Shown here piece by piece: positions 34,600 to 46,092 of a DNA stretch of 64,000 nucleotides. A model generated the notes under the pieces. It was not told the DNA's origin and ran no database searches. It saw only the letters and a program-made list of their open reading frames with translations. Each line of letters starts with the position of its first letter. Positions within the stretch are counted from its first letter, which is position 1. Position numbers and translations under genes: made by a program. The stretch spans positions 99,336,559 through 99,400,558 of the forward strand of contig OY720639.1 in the NCBI GenBank assembly GCA_963169105.1. The letters are read 5' to 3'. The stretch comes from Ceriagrion tenellum (Eukaryota > Arthropoda > Insecta > Odonata > Coenagrionidae).

Positions 34600-36810
34600 C
34601 CTTATGAATGAAGTAGCATACCCATTTCCTTTTAAAGTTGAGTTGATGATTTTTTATTGCATCAACTAAAACAGTTAGAAAATTTTGGATATTATATTTA
34701 CTTGAGAAACGCTCTACATGAAACTCGTTATAAACTTTGTTACATTATTACGTAAGGTATCATCAACCAATCAATTGACCCAAACTGAAACAAGCTGTCA
34801 ATTACGCCACGTAAATTGACGTTGTTTTTCCATTTATTTTATTTCACTTCTATCGAGATTGCTGTTTTTATCTGTTACTGGTTAGCGTTAAGACACAAAG
34901 TGCTCAGTGCACCCCCAACGCAAGGAGGCGTTTTGTATAGGCGATGTGATAGCCCTTTCCATGGTGTGGCGAGCGAGATAACTAGGCCATTCGTCTCAGA
35001 CCGGTATTCATAGACGGGATAAATAATCAATCACATCAAGAAAATTGTAGACATAAGAAAAGTGGCTTTGAGGGCGATTGAGACGAAGGATGTGAGGCTC
35101 CGGACCAACCTAGCGAGAGTAAATTTTCCCAGCGTTTTTATACTAAGGGCGAATATTGTCAATTATAAATTGATTTATTACAATTAAACTAGGACACGGT
35201 GGACGAAGTCCAAGGCGAATTTGCGATGACTTTGACCTCGTGCACGGCATAGAAAATACTGCATTCAAATCGGCGAGTCATGGCAAGTAGTCTCCCCTTG
35301 TGAGAAATAATTCAGTGGATTTGTTGGATCCCTAATGAGTGTTTTTCGCAGCCTTCAGTGATACGCTGGTACATCGTCATCGGCAATCACATACGCCAAT
35401 ATATTCGAACGAAATTCCATTTCACGAAAATCCTAATAAATTCAAGGAAATAGACGGTCATATTGAGTATTCTATGTCTTTAGCGCCATATAAAATTGTA
35501 CAGTTTGAACGTAAAGACACGAATATGTCGTAAAAAACCACAGAATTACCGACGTACAACGATGAAAAACTCTAATTAATTACGGTCGAGAGTTTAATTC
35601 ACGAATGGATGATTATTTAGCAAAAAATGACAGTTTGCTTGACTATGAATACTAGAACAATAAAAAATGATTATTTGACATATTAATCAGAGATTGATGA
35701 ATCTCTGATTCAAGAATCAACGATTGATGACTCATTGATTCTTTAAGGACTATGAATAGAAAACAGTAATTAATTAGAAATATAATCATACATTGGAAGG
35801 AATCGGTAATTATTGAGGACTATGAATACCGGTTTCAGAGTCGCGGGGATGAACACAAATGCAGTCCAAGTCACATTGCCTAGAAAATTATTTGTTAAAT
35901 CTAACAGAGATAAAATATTTGTAAGAGTATTTAAAACCTTTCTAATGAACCAGAAAGGCCTATGGACATAAACGAAACTATCACTTCTAAAATGATAATA
36001 TTACGAAGAATATGATTTCAGATAAGTTAAAAAACACGGTAAGTAGCAATCGTTGATTAATTTAAAAGAAAAATGATAACTGTTATTGTCTACAAGTACC
36101 ATATCATTGGGCGAAGGGAAATTTATTGAAGACATTTGGAAGTATAACACTAAATATATACAGGCATAAAAATATGGAATATCCTTCATCGGAATCTAGA
36201 ATTTTGTTTTCTATCGAATGGCTACCAATTTTGGCTACGTAGTGAACCGAAACAGGTCTTCGACAAGCAGACAGCATTATATTTTTGCATAAGCCTGGAG
36301 CTCCAATGCTAACACGTAATTTTAAACAGGTTTGTGCCATATATGTATAAACTTGTATTGTAATTTTAAATTTGTTTCTCTCTTAAATGGATGATCACCT
36401 CCTCAAATTTTTTATATTTAATGCATAATAAACATGTTATACTGAGTAAAAAATGAGCTCAAAAAATGTGAAGCACATAAAAATTTAAACTATAAAATTT
36501 TTATTATTTAAATGTTATAACAATTAATAGTTATATTGCTATTTTAATTATAATTTAGTTAAAACAAAACTTTTAGTTTAAAAAAAAGGCATGAAACTTC
36601 TTTGTACGTTGATTCTTCCCTGAGATATGTGATTACGAAAATCTAAAGGAAGTGGAAATCGCACTTTTGAAAAACGGCCGTTATTCAGCTGTTTTTAAAA
36701 TTTTCGCAAAATGCTCGAAATTCTATTCCTTATTTCTCTAGGCGAACGTTTTCTCAAATTTTCCTCGAAATCTGAGAGGTCAAGGGTCAAGTTTGGTCCA
36801 AAGTGGCGTG
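34600..36810. other. No recognisable gene (probable GPCR intron)
   Basis: AT-rich. The word GACTATGAATA recurs at about 35641, 35748 and 35818 within a loosely repetitive stretch built from ATTGATGA and AATCTCTGATT words. Confidence 0.4.
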
Positions 36811-36812
36811 CA

Positions 36813-36935
36813 ATCGACCATTTTTCAGCGGAACCGTTGGTGGTCGCTTAATACAGTATTCACTATAACGTGGGTCACGTTATAGTGAATACTGTATTAA
36901 GCGAACACCAACGGTTCCGCTGAAAAATGGTCGAT
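36813..36935. repeat. Near-perfect 123-bp hairpin
   Basis: Arms of about 60 bp, reading ATCGACCATTTTTCAGCGG, AACCGTTGGTG and AATACAGTATTCACTATAAC inward, pair almost perfectly with a 3-base loop. The outer blocks resemble the small MITE at 37396-37498 (GCGACCACC, ACGGTTCCG), so this is probably an inverted dimer of that family. Confidence 0.8.
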
Positions 36936-37124
36936 AATAAGGGTGGTCGTTCGACAGGCGTTCAGTTTCTAGGAGTACATATTATGCAAATGAACGGGCA
37001 GTTGATTTGCAAGAATGGAAAAACTCTTGAAGTGACGGTTTTGTTAAAACCTGTACAGATGGCGCTATTTTCCTCATAATTTAGTTTCTCCTGGCAAATT
37101 TCAATCCATATTAATGTGATTAAC

Positions 37125-37335
37125 ACATGCAGTGCAATTGTGCGAAATTTCAGAGAGGAAAAAAATGATCCACCTTACCTGGATTCGAACCCGGATCCTT
37201 CACTGGCTAAAGCACTAAAAAGTAAACTAGCTAAAACACTCGGCCGGAAATCGAGGAATCCGGGTTCGAATCTGGGTCATCTGGGTGGATGATTTTTGCC
37301 ATTGTGGAATTTCACACAATTGTGCATTGTGGGTG
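37125..37335. mobile_element. Head-to-head pair of tRNA-derived SINE units
   Basis: The left unit, read on the minus strand, contains GATCCGGGTTCGAATCCAGG. The right unit, on the plus strand, contains AATCCGGGTTCGAATCTGGG. Both have the Pol III B-box core GGTTCGAATC. Outside them, GCAATTGTGCGAAATTTC at left mirrors GAATTTCACACAATTGTGC at right. The half-tRNAs do not form complete cloverleaves, so they are SINE parts rather than tRNA genes. Confidence 0.65.
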
Positions 37336-37395
37336 ACTCCGTAAAAGTGGAACTCCGTGGCTAGTCCCGGATAGCATTAAAATCTGTCTGACATA

Positions 37396-37498
37396 CAGTG
37401 AAATCTGAAGTAAGCGACCACCGACGGTTCCGTTTAAAAATGATCGTTAAGAGGGGTGGTCTCTTGATAGGAGTGGTCATTTAAGAGGGGATTCACTG
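37396..37498. mobile_element. 103-bp MITE with TA target duplication
   Basis: Ends CAGTGAAATC and GATTCACTG flanked by TA on both sides (37394-37395, 37499-37500). Interior GCGACCACC and GGTGGTCTC. Fits a Tc1/mariner-type miniature element. Confidence 0.65.
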
Positions 37499-37744
37499 TA
37501 TTATCATCGAGACGTTATTGGCCTTTAGTCAACCTCACCGATGAAGATACAGTAACATTTTAGAGAATATCAAAAAAGTCCATGAACACTGCCGCATAAA
37601 GTCAATATATGTAACGTGTATTTTATAAAATCAAACGTAAAAAAAACATTCCTAACCATAACATACAGGAGAGAAATAACCGACAAAACAAGATCAAAAC
37701 ACTCGTAAAAAAGAGTCCCATTGAAAACAATGTCTGAGGCTAAA

Positions 37745-37895
37745 ACGAGTTACTGAAACGTGACGTGGAGGACCTTACAGGCCGACTGAGACGAAATGGA
37801 CAGACATTTCTGATTTTTTGCATCGTCGAGTTAAACATTTAGTGAAAGACGTTATAAATTTAGGCCTAGTTTTATAACTTCCAGTCATATGCGTA
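37745..37895 (-). pseudogene. Broken duplicate of the GPCR TM3 exon start
   Basis: The plus-strand block TGACGTGGAGGACCTTACAG, CGACTGAGACGAAATGGA and AGACATTTCTGATT matches 33130-33190 around the real exon, including the acceptor (TTTCGTCTCAG). Read on the minus strand the copy encodes SACKVLHVTFQ and then a TAA, against AGCQILHVTLQY in the intact exon. One inserted A after CAGTA explains both the stop and the frame loss. Homology continues into the upstream intron; AGGCCTAGTTTTATAAC even matches AGGCCTGGTTTCATAAC at 33.52 kb. It lies 4.6 kb upstream of the intact exon in the same gene and orientation. Confidence 0.75.
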
Positions 37896-37899
37896 GACA

Positions 37900-38985
37900 A
37901 AAAGTTTTTTATGGTCAACGTAAAAATTCAATATTACTGGTATTTTGATGATTAACAAAAATTCCTACCCTTATACAGCCACCAATTTTACAAAATGAGG
38001 GAAATTTCTATTTGCCAAAAGCCTGAATGTAATTGAACGCGTAGATGAGCGACATCGTTTTATCTTCCCTCTCGCCGATGGCTATTTCAAGGAATGTATA
38101 ATCCCTGCCGCATCCAATATGTAGGGGCCAATCTGAGTATGGGCCATCCGTGTAGCCATCTCTCGGTTACATGCAGCTATCCCACAAATTACGGCCGCGA
38201 GCCTAGCGCCACTTTGATATTGGCAATGCGTTCCTGGGTTGAGCCTTAGGGGCCCCGAATTCGGAAACAGCCGGTGTAACTAATGACCGCGGAATTGTTT
38301 CACTAGCGGTGAAATATTCCGACCCCGACCTCCACGCCCTCCGATTAAGCTAATGCATTGCCCGCCTCGACGGTGGAATCAGCGGAGATTGAATATTGGA
38401 GTGGAATACGGAGCCGGAAACGGTGTATGGGTTTTCGGAACGAGTATTTCGGTCATCCGACATGCGCATAAATAGATTCAGATACGTTTTTCATACCTGT
38501 ACTCCTCTCTTAAGTCTTTTCACGGGAAAGGAATGATAGGAAACATTTTGCAGTATCTTTGGGTCAACATCATCCTTAAATCGCATTTACCCTCCAGGTT
38601 AAGTTTGTTTTTAGCAAGGCGTCGCTAAAGGGACGACTAGTTTTGGCGTTTCATTCTATAGAAGATTTCATGTGACTAAGGCACAAAAATTCTCACCACT
38701 CGATTGAATTCGTTTGTAAAAACAGAAAATGTTTTCCGTGAGATATGGCATTGGATGTGAAATCAAAATGATACTATTTAAAAATGAAAAAATTCTATCG
38801 AAAAGGTTGCGGCAGTAATATAAGTCAGTAGTTTTTGCGCGTATTTGCGTTCAATTGTTTTGCGTAGAATTGAAAAAATTTAGTATAGTTCAATATAAAT
38901 AAAGTTGTTGAAAGTTGTCAAGTTAATACAGGTTATGGTAACAGTAACTTTTCTAGACGTCGCAGTTATGTTCTACATATTTACC
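37900..38985. other. No recognisable gene
   Basis: A GC-richer patch (38040-38430) has no domain-bearing frame. The missing TM2 exon was looked for here and not found. Confidence 0.4.
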
Positions 38986-38989
38986 GGGG

Positions 38990-39112
38990 TTGAAATTAGC
39001 CATGAAAAAATCATTTGATTTGACCGGGATTCGAACCCGGATCTCCCAATTGCCGGTCAGGTGTGTTAACCAGTTTACAACCAAGCCATCTTCCTTCAAG
39101 GCGAATTTCGAG
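38990..39112 (-). mobile_element. tRNA-derived SINE, copy 1
   Basis: Minus strand: GATGGCTTGGTTGT (A-box-like), then ATCCGGGTTCGAATCCCGG (perfect B box), then AATCATTTTTTCATGGC. The acceptor stem cannot form, so it is a SINE. It is nearly identical to the copy 320 bp away. Confidence 0.75.
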
Positions 39113-39308
39113 GGGGGTTGATGCGAACTAGATGTTCAGGCCTCAAGTCTACATTGTACCACATGAGACGAAGTCGTGCTTACAAAGCCACTGTCGCGGT
39201 GGATAAACCCAACATTGTCGTTATTAAAACGACGAAATTTAAAAATTTCCATTCATTGCATTTAACAAATGATGTGGTACGAAGTCACTCGCTCAGGTGC
39301 ATATACAC

Positions 39309-39438
39309 CGGGGTTGAAATTAGCCATGAAAAAATCATTTGACTTAACCGGGATTCGAACCCGGATCTCCCAATTGCCGGTCAGGTGTGTTAGCCAGTTA
39401 CACCACCAAGCCATCTTCCTTCAAGGTGAATTTCGAGG
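39309..39438 (-). mobile_element. tRNA-derived SINE, copy 2
   Basis: Same sequence as 38990-39112 with few changes and in the same orientation, both starting CGGGGTTGAAATTAGCCATG on the plus strand. The closeness and similarity suggest a local duplication or a nearby recent insertion. Confidence 0.75.
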
Positions 39439-39439
39439 G

Positions 39440-41490
39440 GATTCTACATAATTTTTTACTCAGACTTCGATTCCGTTTGCAGAATTACTCCAACACCATT
39501 TATTCTGAGATATTTAAGATCAAATAGCCCTAAAAATTGCTATTTGGACCCTTTAAGGTTAGAATATGTCAAAATTTGACGGAATAGCTAAGTTTCGTGA
39601 GCAGATTCGGATTCAGAGCACAAACTTACGATGGAAAGTGTTCTTCGCATCAAAAAAGCGTTCGAAACCCTAAATTTGCAGGCCTTTGTAATTCATGTTT
39701 TTCTCCACGCTTCTTGAAAATGCTTGGATTTAAAAATGTAATTCGACGTGGTATTCTTCATAGCCAGATAAAATATTACTTAAATCCTTCCTAGAAGATG
39801 GTTCCGATGACTAGAGATGGCAAACAAGTTAAGTGGCTGTGTGTATTGAGAGCCGATATTAATCAGTACGCAGAAAAAAATACTTTCACTGAAAATGCTG
39901 AAGACTCAAAAGATACCCGACGAAAAATATTAACATAGTGCCACCGTAAAGATGCAGAAAGAAATCTTTAATGAAAATTTTGCTCGCAACTTAAAAGTGC
40001 AAAATATAATTAGCACTGAATATAGCTCTGTAATTTCAATAGCAAATTTCAAATTGAATGATCTACTAAGAACTCATTCGACATAGGAGTAGTTTCGTTC
40101 TATAAATGTCGAGAATATTAAGCGTTTTATGGATGACAATATCCCCTTTCTCCACACCGTACGACTCTCATTTTAGTTTTAGGGATGATTATCAATAATT
40201 TATCTGTATAATTTTTATTATGATCCGCGGCAATAATTGCGCGTTACAGAAATATTGCTTCATCATGTTCCGCCATTATATCCGTGGCACTTCAATATTA
40301 TTGAATATAAACACTTAAATTCAATTATGAAGCTAACCTATGTGATAAATACACCTATATACTCATAAATATACAATTTAAATAAGCTAGTCATAGTCCT
40401 GTGGGTATCCGTATTTACAAAAGTATCCCACAAAATATTTTTTTCGAAATACTATTGTTTTAATAGGTGAAGTAACGAACGTAACTGAAACGCTGGCGAT
40501 GGAGTAATGATCGAATCGTTTTTATCGATGCTCGATAATAATGAAGTATTGTTTACGTCATTGAGAGTGAGTGATGTGCAAGTATTCATTTATAGTTTTT
40601 GAGGATTGCTATAGTATAACACATGACACATATTACAACCAAAATACATTTCAATACCACTAGTTTCGTTATCATTTCCATAAAATATTGAATATTTTTA
40701 GAGCAATACTCAGATGAATTATCATAAAAAATATGATGTTTATGAAGAGAGTTTTGCGCATATGAAGAGGCTGATAAAAATTCAGTTACTTCAGCCAAAA
40801 TATTTTCAAAGATACCAGCGTTGAAATCAATTCTCCGAAAATTTAAAATGTTTTGCTGAAATATCACCAGCAGCGCTCCCGACTGGTGAACGACGAAATA
40901 ATTTTTGACGAAAGCATTCTAAAACTCGAGAATAAATCTGATAACGCAGAAGGTCATAATGGTCCTTTTTTTTAAATTCTGCCACCGAAACATTTTCCTT
41001 TTTCGCCAAAACACCTCGTCTCCCCCAGATGATAAACACCCAACGGGACCACAATCTGTTTGCTTTAAAGCGGCGGCGACCCGCGTCAGTGTATGTGAGG
41101 ACGCAGAGTCACTTGGACCCGATGGGAAAAAAAAGACAAACGCATCTGCATTTGCGCACGATGTTGCGAGTACAGAGAGGTGCAAGAACACGGACATGAT
41201 ACGATCTACGATAGTAGATAGCAGCAGAGTCATCAAGGGCAGACGATGGAGTAGGTGTAATGTCCCACCCTTATCTTCTGCGTTCTCTACTACTTTCCGA
41301 TAGCCCTACGGCTCGCTACTCGTGGAATGAATTTCGGGAAAAAAATGCGTCAGCCTTTTTAAAAGTTTCCACCCGCTAGTTAATTAGCATTTTAATACAT
41401 ATAGATATTTTTTGCCTTATCTACACTTACAATTAGGTTATTTCGTGCGTTAAAATTTCCTGCGTAGTAAAGCGCACAAAATTCTATTTC
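39440..41490. other. No recognisable gene (probable GPCR intron)
   Basis: AT-rich, with a GC-richer patch at 40860-41330 where both strands have open frames lacking domains. Confidence 0.4.
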
Positions 41491-41494
41491 ATAT

Positions 41495-42630
41495 CATTTA
41501 CATGTTACATACCTGCGTAGTGTACGATCAAATTAAAGAAATCCTCCGGGTTGTGGAGCGGAAAGACAACCTCATCACCATAGTAGACTGGAACGCAGTG
41601 GTAGAAGAAGGAAAAGAAGGAAATAGTGTAGGATATTTTGAACTGGGCAAACAAATACCAAGGGAGAAAGAGTGGTATAGTTCTGCAATGAGAAGGATAT
41701 AGTAGTAGCTAACACTCTCTTAGGGCACCATTGACACAGGAGATACCCATATAAGATGCAGGAGATATTGCCAGATACCAAACAGACTACATACTGGTAA
41801 GAGTTAGTTACAAATACGAAGTCAAGTGCTAGAGCTATCCCGGTGCGGATACAAACAGGGACCACAACCTGTTAGCCATGGACAGTCACCTTTGATACAA
41901 GAAAATCAAGAAGATAAAACGCGAACGACGGTGGGACACAAAAATATTGGCCGAAGAAAGACACAAAGAAGGATTTGCCGTAGCCGTCAACAGGTAACTA
42001 GAAAATGAGGTAGAAATGGGAATTCGGAAAAAATAGGAATAGCTGAAAATAACAATCGCAGAAGTAGCATAAGAGAAACTTTTGAGTAAAACGGTCTGCA
42101 AGAAGAAGCCATGGATAACGACAAAAATTAGGAAACTAATGGAAGAAGGAAGAAAATACAAGAACCCCAGAAACGAAGGTGAGGTAACCCTCTAAAAGAA
42201 GCCAAATAATAAGTACCAGTAAGCGTACCTATGTAAGACTGAAAATTTTCGAAGAAGAATACCAAGACAAATTTTCGGACCAGGACAGGACAGAAGTACA
42301 TGAAGTACCAAAAGAAATGCAGAGCTAAACGTGCTTATAAATGGAGAGACTATAGCTCGCTTTATGAAGTTACAATGACCCCAATGGTTGGGAGATGTCA
42401 CGAGCTTGGCAGACATGAGGACGACGAATAGAAGTTTTGAATGAACACCAGGTAGAAGAAGACCGAAAGAAATATCCAGAAAAAGATGGAGATATTGTTT
42501 CATTTAAGACACACGAAGGATAGATATAGTCAACTGGAGAGAACTAGAGATGGAATATGGGGCGTCGATGTTGAAGTGGCCAAAATTCAAGGAGAGTTGT
42601 ATCGCTCGAATGTTACTGTGCTTTTAAAAT
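41495..42630 (+). pseudogene. Decayed LINE: endonuclease and C-terminal tail
   Basis: Starts with the apurinic-endonuclease-like region EILRVVERKDNLITIVDWNA followed by VVEEGKEGNSVGYFELG (the D-W-N-A block). It passes through broken remains of the SDHN region (GPQPVSHG, about 41850) and reaches a C-terminal tail with PGRRRPKEISRKRWR and VNWRELEMEYG (42440-42560). Many stops and frameshifts, and the RT is mostly deleted. Family: non-LTR element with APE-type endonuclease. Confidence 0.7.
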
Positions 42631-42829
42631 GACTACAAATAAGGATGGAAAAGAAGTTTTTATTGTGTGCCCAAGCACTAAAAAGTACGCCTCGTTAGGT
42701 GGATGTATTGTAAGCAACTGCAGTGGTACGCCACCAAAAGGAATATGTAAAAGCGTGCTCATCATTATCATCATTGATCGTTTCAATCTTCAAAGTGGTT
42801 GATTTCAGCCTTCATCTGTCCCTATCTAA

Positions 42830-42950
42830 TGCTTAATCTCTTACTTCCTTGCAGGTCTTCCAATGTACTTTCCTCTTTATAAAATCCATGAACTTATTCC
42901 TGGGTCTTCCTCCGGGGATTTTTCCTTCAATTATGTTCTTCAGTTATATT
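42830..42950 (-). pseudogene. LINE C-terminal fragment
   Basis: The minus strand encodes KNIIEGKIPGGRPRNKFMDF followed by IKRKVHWKTCKEVRD. Same family as 11752-11960 and 31370-31860. Confidence 0.7.
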
Positions 42951-42959
42951 CGTCATAAA

Positions 42960-45030
42960 TTAACGGTGCCTGGTGTATCCAGTGCACTTGTGAGAGAGCA
43001 CTTTGATAATAGTATTTCTTTTGATGCAATTTTACTCAAGGATGAGGCATGAAATGAGCCGAAATGTCGTTTTTTTGTCACAAATAATTAAAAATTCTTA
43101 CTTAATTCCTCTTCTAAAAATCTAGCATTTATATACTCTCAATGGATACTTACAGATCATTTTCATAATATAAACATCTTTCAGATGTCAAATTTGCGTC
43201 AAACTTTATGGAGAGATGGGAAAGCCACAACAAGTTCACTTGAGAAAAAATACACAGGCTAGGTTTATACGCCTTGCTAATTTAGCTATAGATGTACAAC
43301 ATGAGAAATTTTAACTTTGCCGAAAACATAATACGAGCATATTGAATGATGGAGAAATTGTATGCCGCACTAGCTTGATTACTTAACTAAAATATCCGTA
43401 TTAATTATTCAAGCTTTACTATGACTGACCCTAAGCATGTATGGGAAAAAAAGAAATTTAATTATTTTTAACTCTGCATGAAAATTTTTCAACCCCTATC
43501 GAGAAACGATCATTTGAAATGCTACTCGTCTTCAAGACATCATCTAAAATATATCCAATTCTTTTCATCAAGACTAGTTACTTATTTCATAAATGGAAAA
43601 AAATCCAACTCACCCCATTCTCAGCCAGTAATTCCGGACTGTCGACGATTTCTTCGTACCATATAAGCCAAAGGGCATTATTTAGGGCCAGGGAAACGAA
43701 CAAATTCTTATGAATCTGTATCCTCGTACAGGACAGGGATCTGGAAGGAAAATATCATTTTATTCTGACGTCCGATTTTAAATTTAATTTTTGTACACAT
43801 GGGAGAGTTATTTTCTCGGAGCTTTAATTGTGTAATTTTTTATTTTAAATAATTGTCAATTTTATCAACTATACAATCGTACTTGTTATGGGCCTGAAGC
43901 AGTTTAAATTTAAATGGAATCAAATAACACAAATTTACTCTATTTTCTTTCCAAATCGTGTTTGAATGAAGGAATCTGCGAAAAATTACAGCGATGAGTG
44001 AAACCTAAATGCAATTTCACTAACAATAAGAGTTTCAGCCAAGTGATTAGATATTGGAAATTCGTATGTACTTCACCAACATTAACCAGCAGTTTCAGAA
44101 TGGTCAATATAATTACTTTTTACTTATTTGATAGAATGCCTCAAAACAGGAAACTTTAATAATAATAATAATACAGCACAGCTATTTAACATCCTTGATC
44201 TAAAATATATAATCAGCATTTTTCAAATCTAGTTTTAAACGCATAGGTACTGAAAAAGTTCAACAACGAAAATGCTTTTGATCATTCAACATTTTCAATG
44301 AAATAAATGTATGGACAATCATGAGAGATTACTTCCTGATAAGACAACATTCTAAAAATTAAGAGCTTAAGATATGTCTTATAAAAGCCAATATATCTTA
44401 TAATGAATGGTAATATGTCATAGATGTAACTATTTTACTGCGGTGATAAAATTGCTTGAGAGTTTTTGCACCAACTTAGGTGTAAGGTTAATTTCATTGG
44501 GATAGAATTTCCATGAGAGTGGAGTTAAAATTTCGGGCATCAAAAAATCGTAATTTAAGAAAAGCGAAAAAAATGCATTTATCAAATTCACATTTTGAGT
44601 AGAGAAATATAAAATCAATCAAATTTGTTAACTTAGTCAATCTACCCAGAAAATAAAGAGTATTTATATCAGTCAAAATGGATTTTTTTAGCCAAAACTT
44701 AGAATTAACGCGAATTTACAGGACGTTTGGCAACCCTTTTTTTTGGAAAATCACATAATGCACGACAAAATGTCATGAACAACTGTCCCGGAAGGATTCA
44801 CGAAGAGTGAGATCACTTCCACGAATATTGTCGCTCCACGGCGACGGAGCAGGGCATTCTCTTGCGGCTCTCAAACGTGCACGTCATTCAAGAGTCGTAA
44901 TATTCACGTTTTTTTTAGGGAATATTACCACTTCCGAAAGAGTGCAACGCTTTCAGCTACTGAAGATATGGTGGTGTCGGGGAGAATGACTTACGATATT
45001 GGCTCGATCGAGTGGCTCCGTTGTTTACTT
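42960..45030. other. No recognisable gene (probable GPCR intron)
   Basis: AT-rich; a short (AAT)n run at 44157-44172. The TM2 exon was not found here. Confidence 0.45.
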
Positions 45031-45032
45031 AC

Positions 45033-45124
45033 TTGAAGTGGAAAAATATGGCGAGAGATAATAGCAACGCGGCGAGGGAGACTGAGTATCCGACCTTGTA
45101 GATGGTGTTTGCCAAGTTCCGCAG
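45033..45124 (-). CDS. Class B GPCR exon: stalk and TM1
   Basis: A 92-nt exon encoding LRNLANTIYKVGYSVSLAAL followed by LLSLAIFFHF and a split Lys codon. IYKVGYSVSLAALLLSLAIF is the TM1 pattern of class B receptors (Y..GYS.SL..L). The acceptor is excellent: a long pyrimidine tract (CTCTCTCTTTCTCTTTCCACAG) ending at 45125. The donor is AA|GTAAGT (GT at 45032-45031), so the exon ends in phase 2. It starts in phase 0, matching the phase-0 end of the exon at 54325-54431, so the two join in frame. The next exon must begin in phase 2 and should encode ICL1 and TM2. A 430-bp MITE sits 240 bp upstream in the intron. Confidence 0.85.
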
Positions 45125-45361
45125 CTGTGGAAAGAGAAAGAGAGAGAAGGGGAAAATTAGAACGACTCTGGAGAAAGGGAAGGCTATCTGACATAATATT
45201 TCCTTTGTGCAAAAGCTGTTCGATATGTTATATGAATTTACCGCAGCGTTACAAAATTTCGGTCGGTTTAAGGTAGATTCTATGGTAAGAAAGTTAATCC
45301 TCTATGGACGAGCGAGTCAAAGTTGTTACATCTCAAAATCGTTAAACTATCTGCTTTCTAA

Positions 45362-45791
45362 AGGCTAGGACACAATCAACGTGTACGTGTAACGTGAGCA
45401 GTTAACGGGAGTACGCGTAAAGATGTCTGACGGGAAAGTATAGCGAACGGACACAATAAACGTGTACGGGGAGTACGTGTACGCGAGAGATGGGCAACTT
45501 TCATCTCTTCCCGTGTCCCGTACACGGAAAACCAATCAGAATAGTCCTGAGAATCCGGGAATGGGAGCCATCTGTCGGCAGATTCATCCAACTACTGAAG
45601 ATAGCTCTTGGCGAAGACAACTTATTTACTTTCACACTTGTTTACACCTGATCTCTTAGCTGCGCCTGCGTTAGTCAATTGTTACTGCGGGACGCGTTAA
45701 CGTCGATTGTGTCCGCTGACTTGCGTTCCCCGTCTCCCGTTGTCCCGTTAACGTCTCGCGTCACATGCACACGTTGATTGTGTCCCTGCCT
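45362..45791. mobile_element. 430-bp MITE, TAA target duplication
   Basis: Terminal inverted repeats of about 45 bp with differences: AGGCTAGGACACAATCAACG at left; AGGCAGGGACACAATCAACG as reverse complement of the right. They are flanked by TAA on both sides (45359-45361 and 45792-45794). Additional copies of GGACACAAT..ACG lie inside at 45450 and, inverted, at 45703. A GGC..GNNCACA end with a TWA target fits PIF/Harbinger. The element is CpG-rich compared with its surroundings and lies in the intron next to the TM1 exon. Confidence 0.7.
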
Positions 45792-46092
45792 TAATAGCCT
45801 TTTCCTTTTGATTGTTGCCCTAGACATTATTGTAACGCTTCAGATTGAGTGTGTGGAAAGTCACTTTCGGCGGTTTGTCAAACAATTTGAATAAATGAAT
45901 GTGTGACGCTATTTACTGACGATGGCGTGCCTGGTGGAACTCTGAAATAAATAGTTTCAGCTGTCACATGAAGAAAAAAATTGAAAAAGTTTAAAAAAAA
46001 AGTTACGTTATGAAGGTAATGTTTCAGTGTACCTTGTGTAAATATCATTACGTTTAGTATTATTTTACATTAACATAAATAAAAAAAACCAA

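Noticed and set aside
37150..37290. Possible tRNA genes
   Set aside because: B boxes are good but acceptor and anticodon stems do not form; they are SINE parts. The same holds at 38990-39112 and 39309-39438.
40860..41330. GC-richer patch considered as the missing TM2 exon
   Set aside because: No frame carries a plausible ICL1-TM2 sequence with flanking splice sites.
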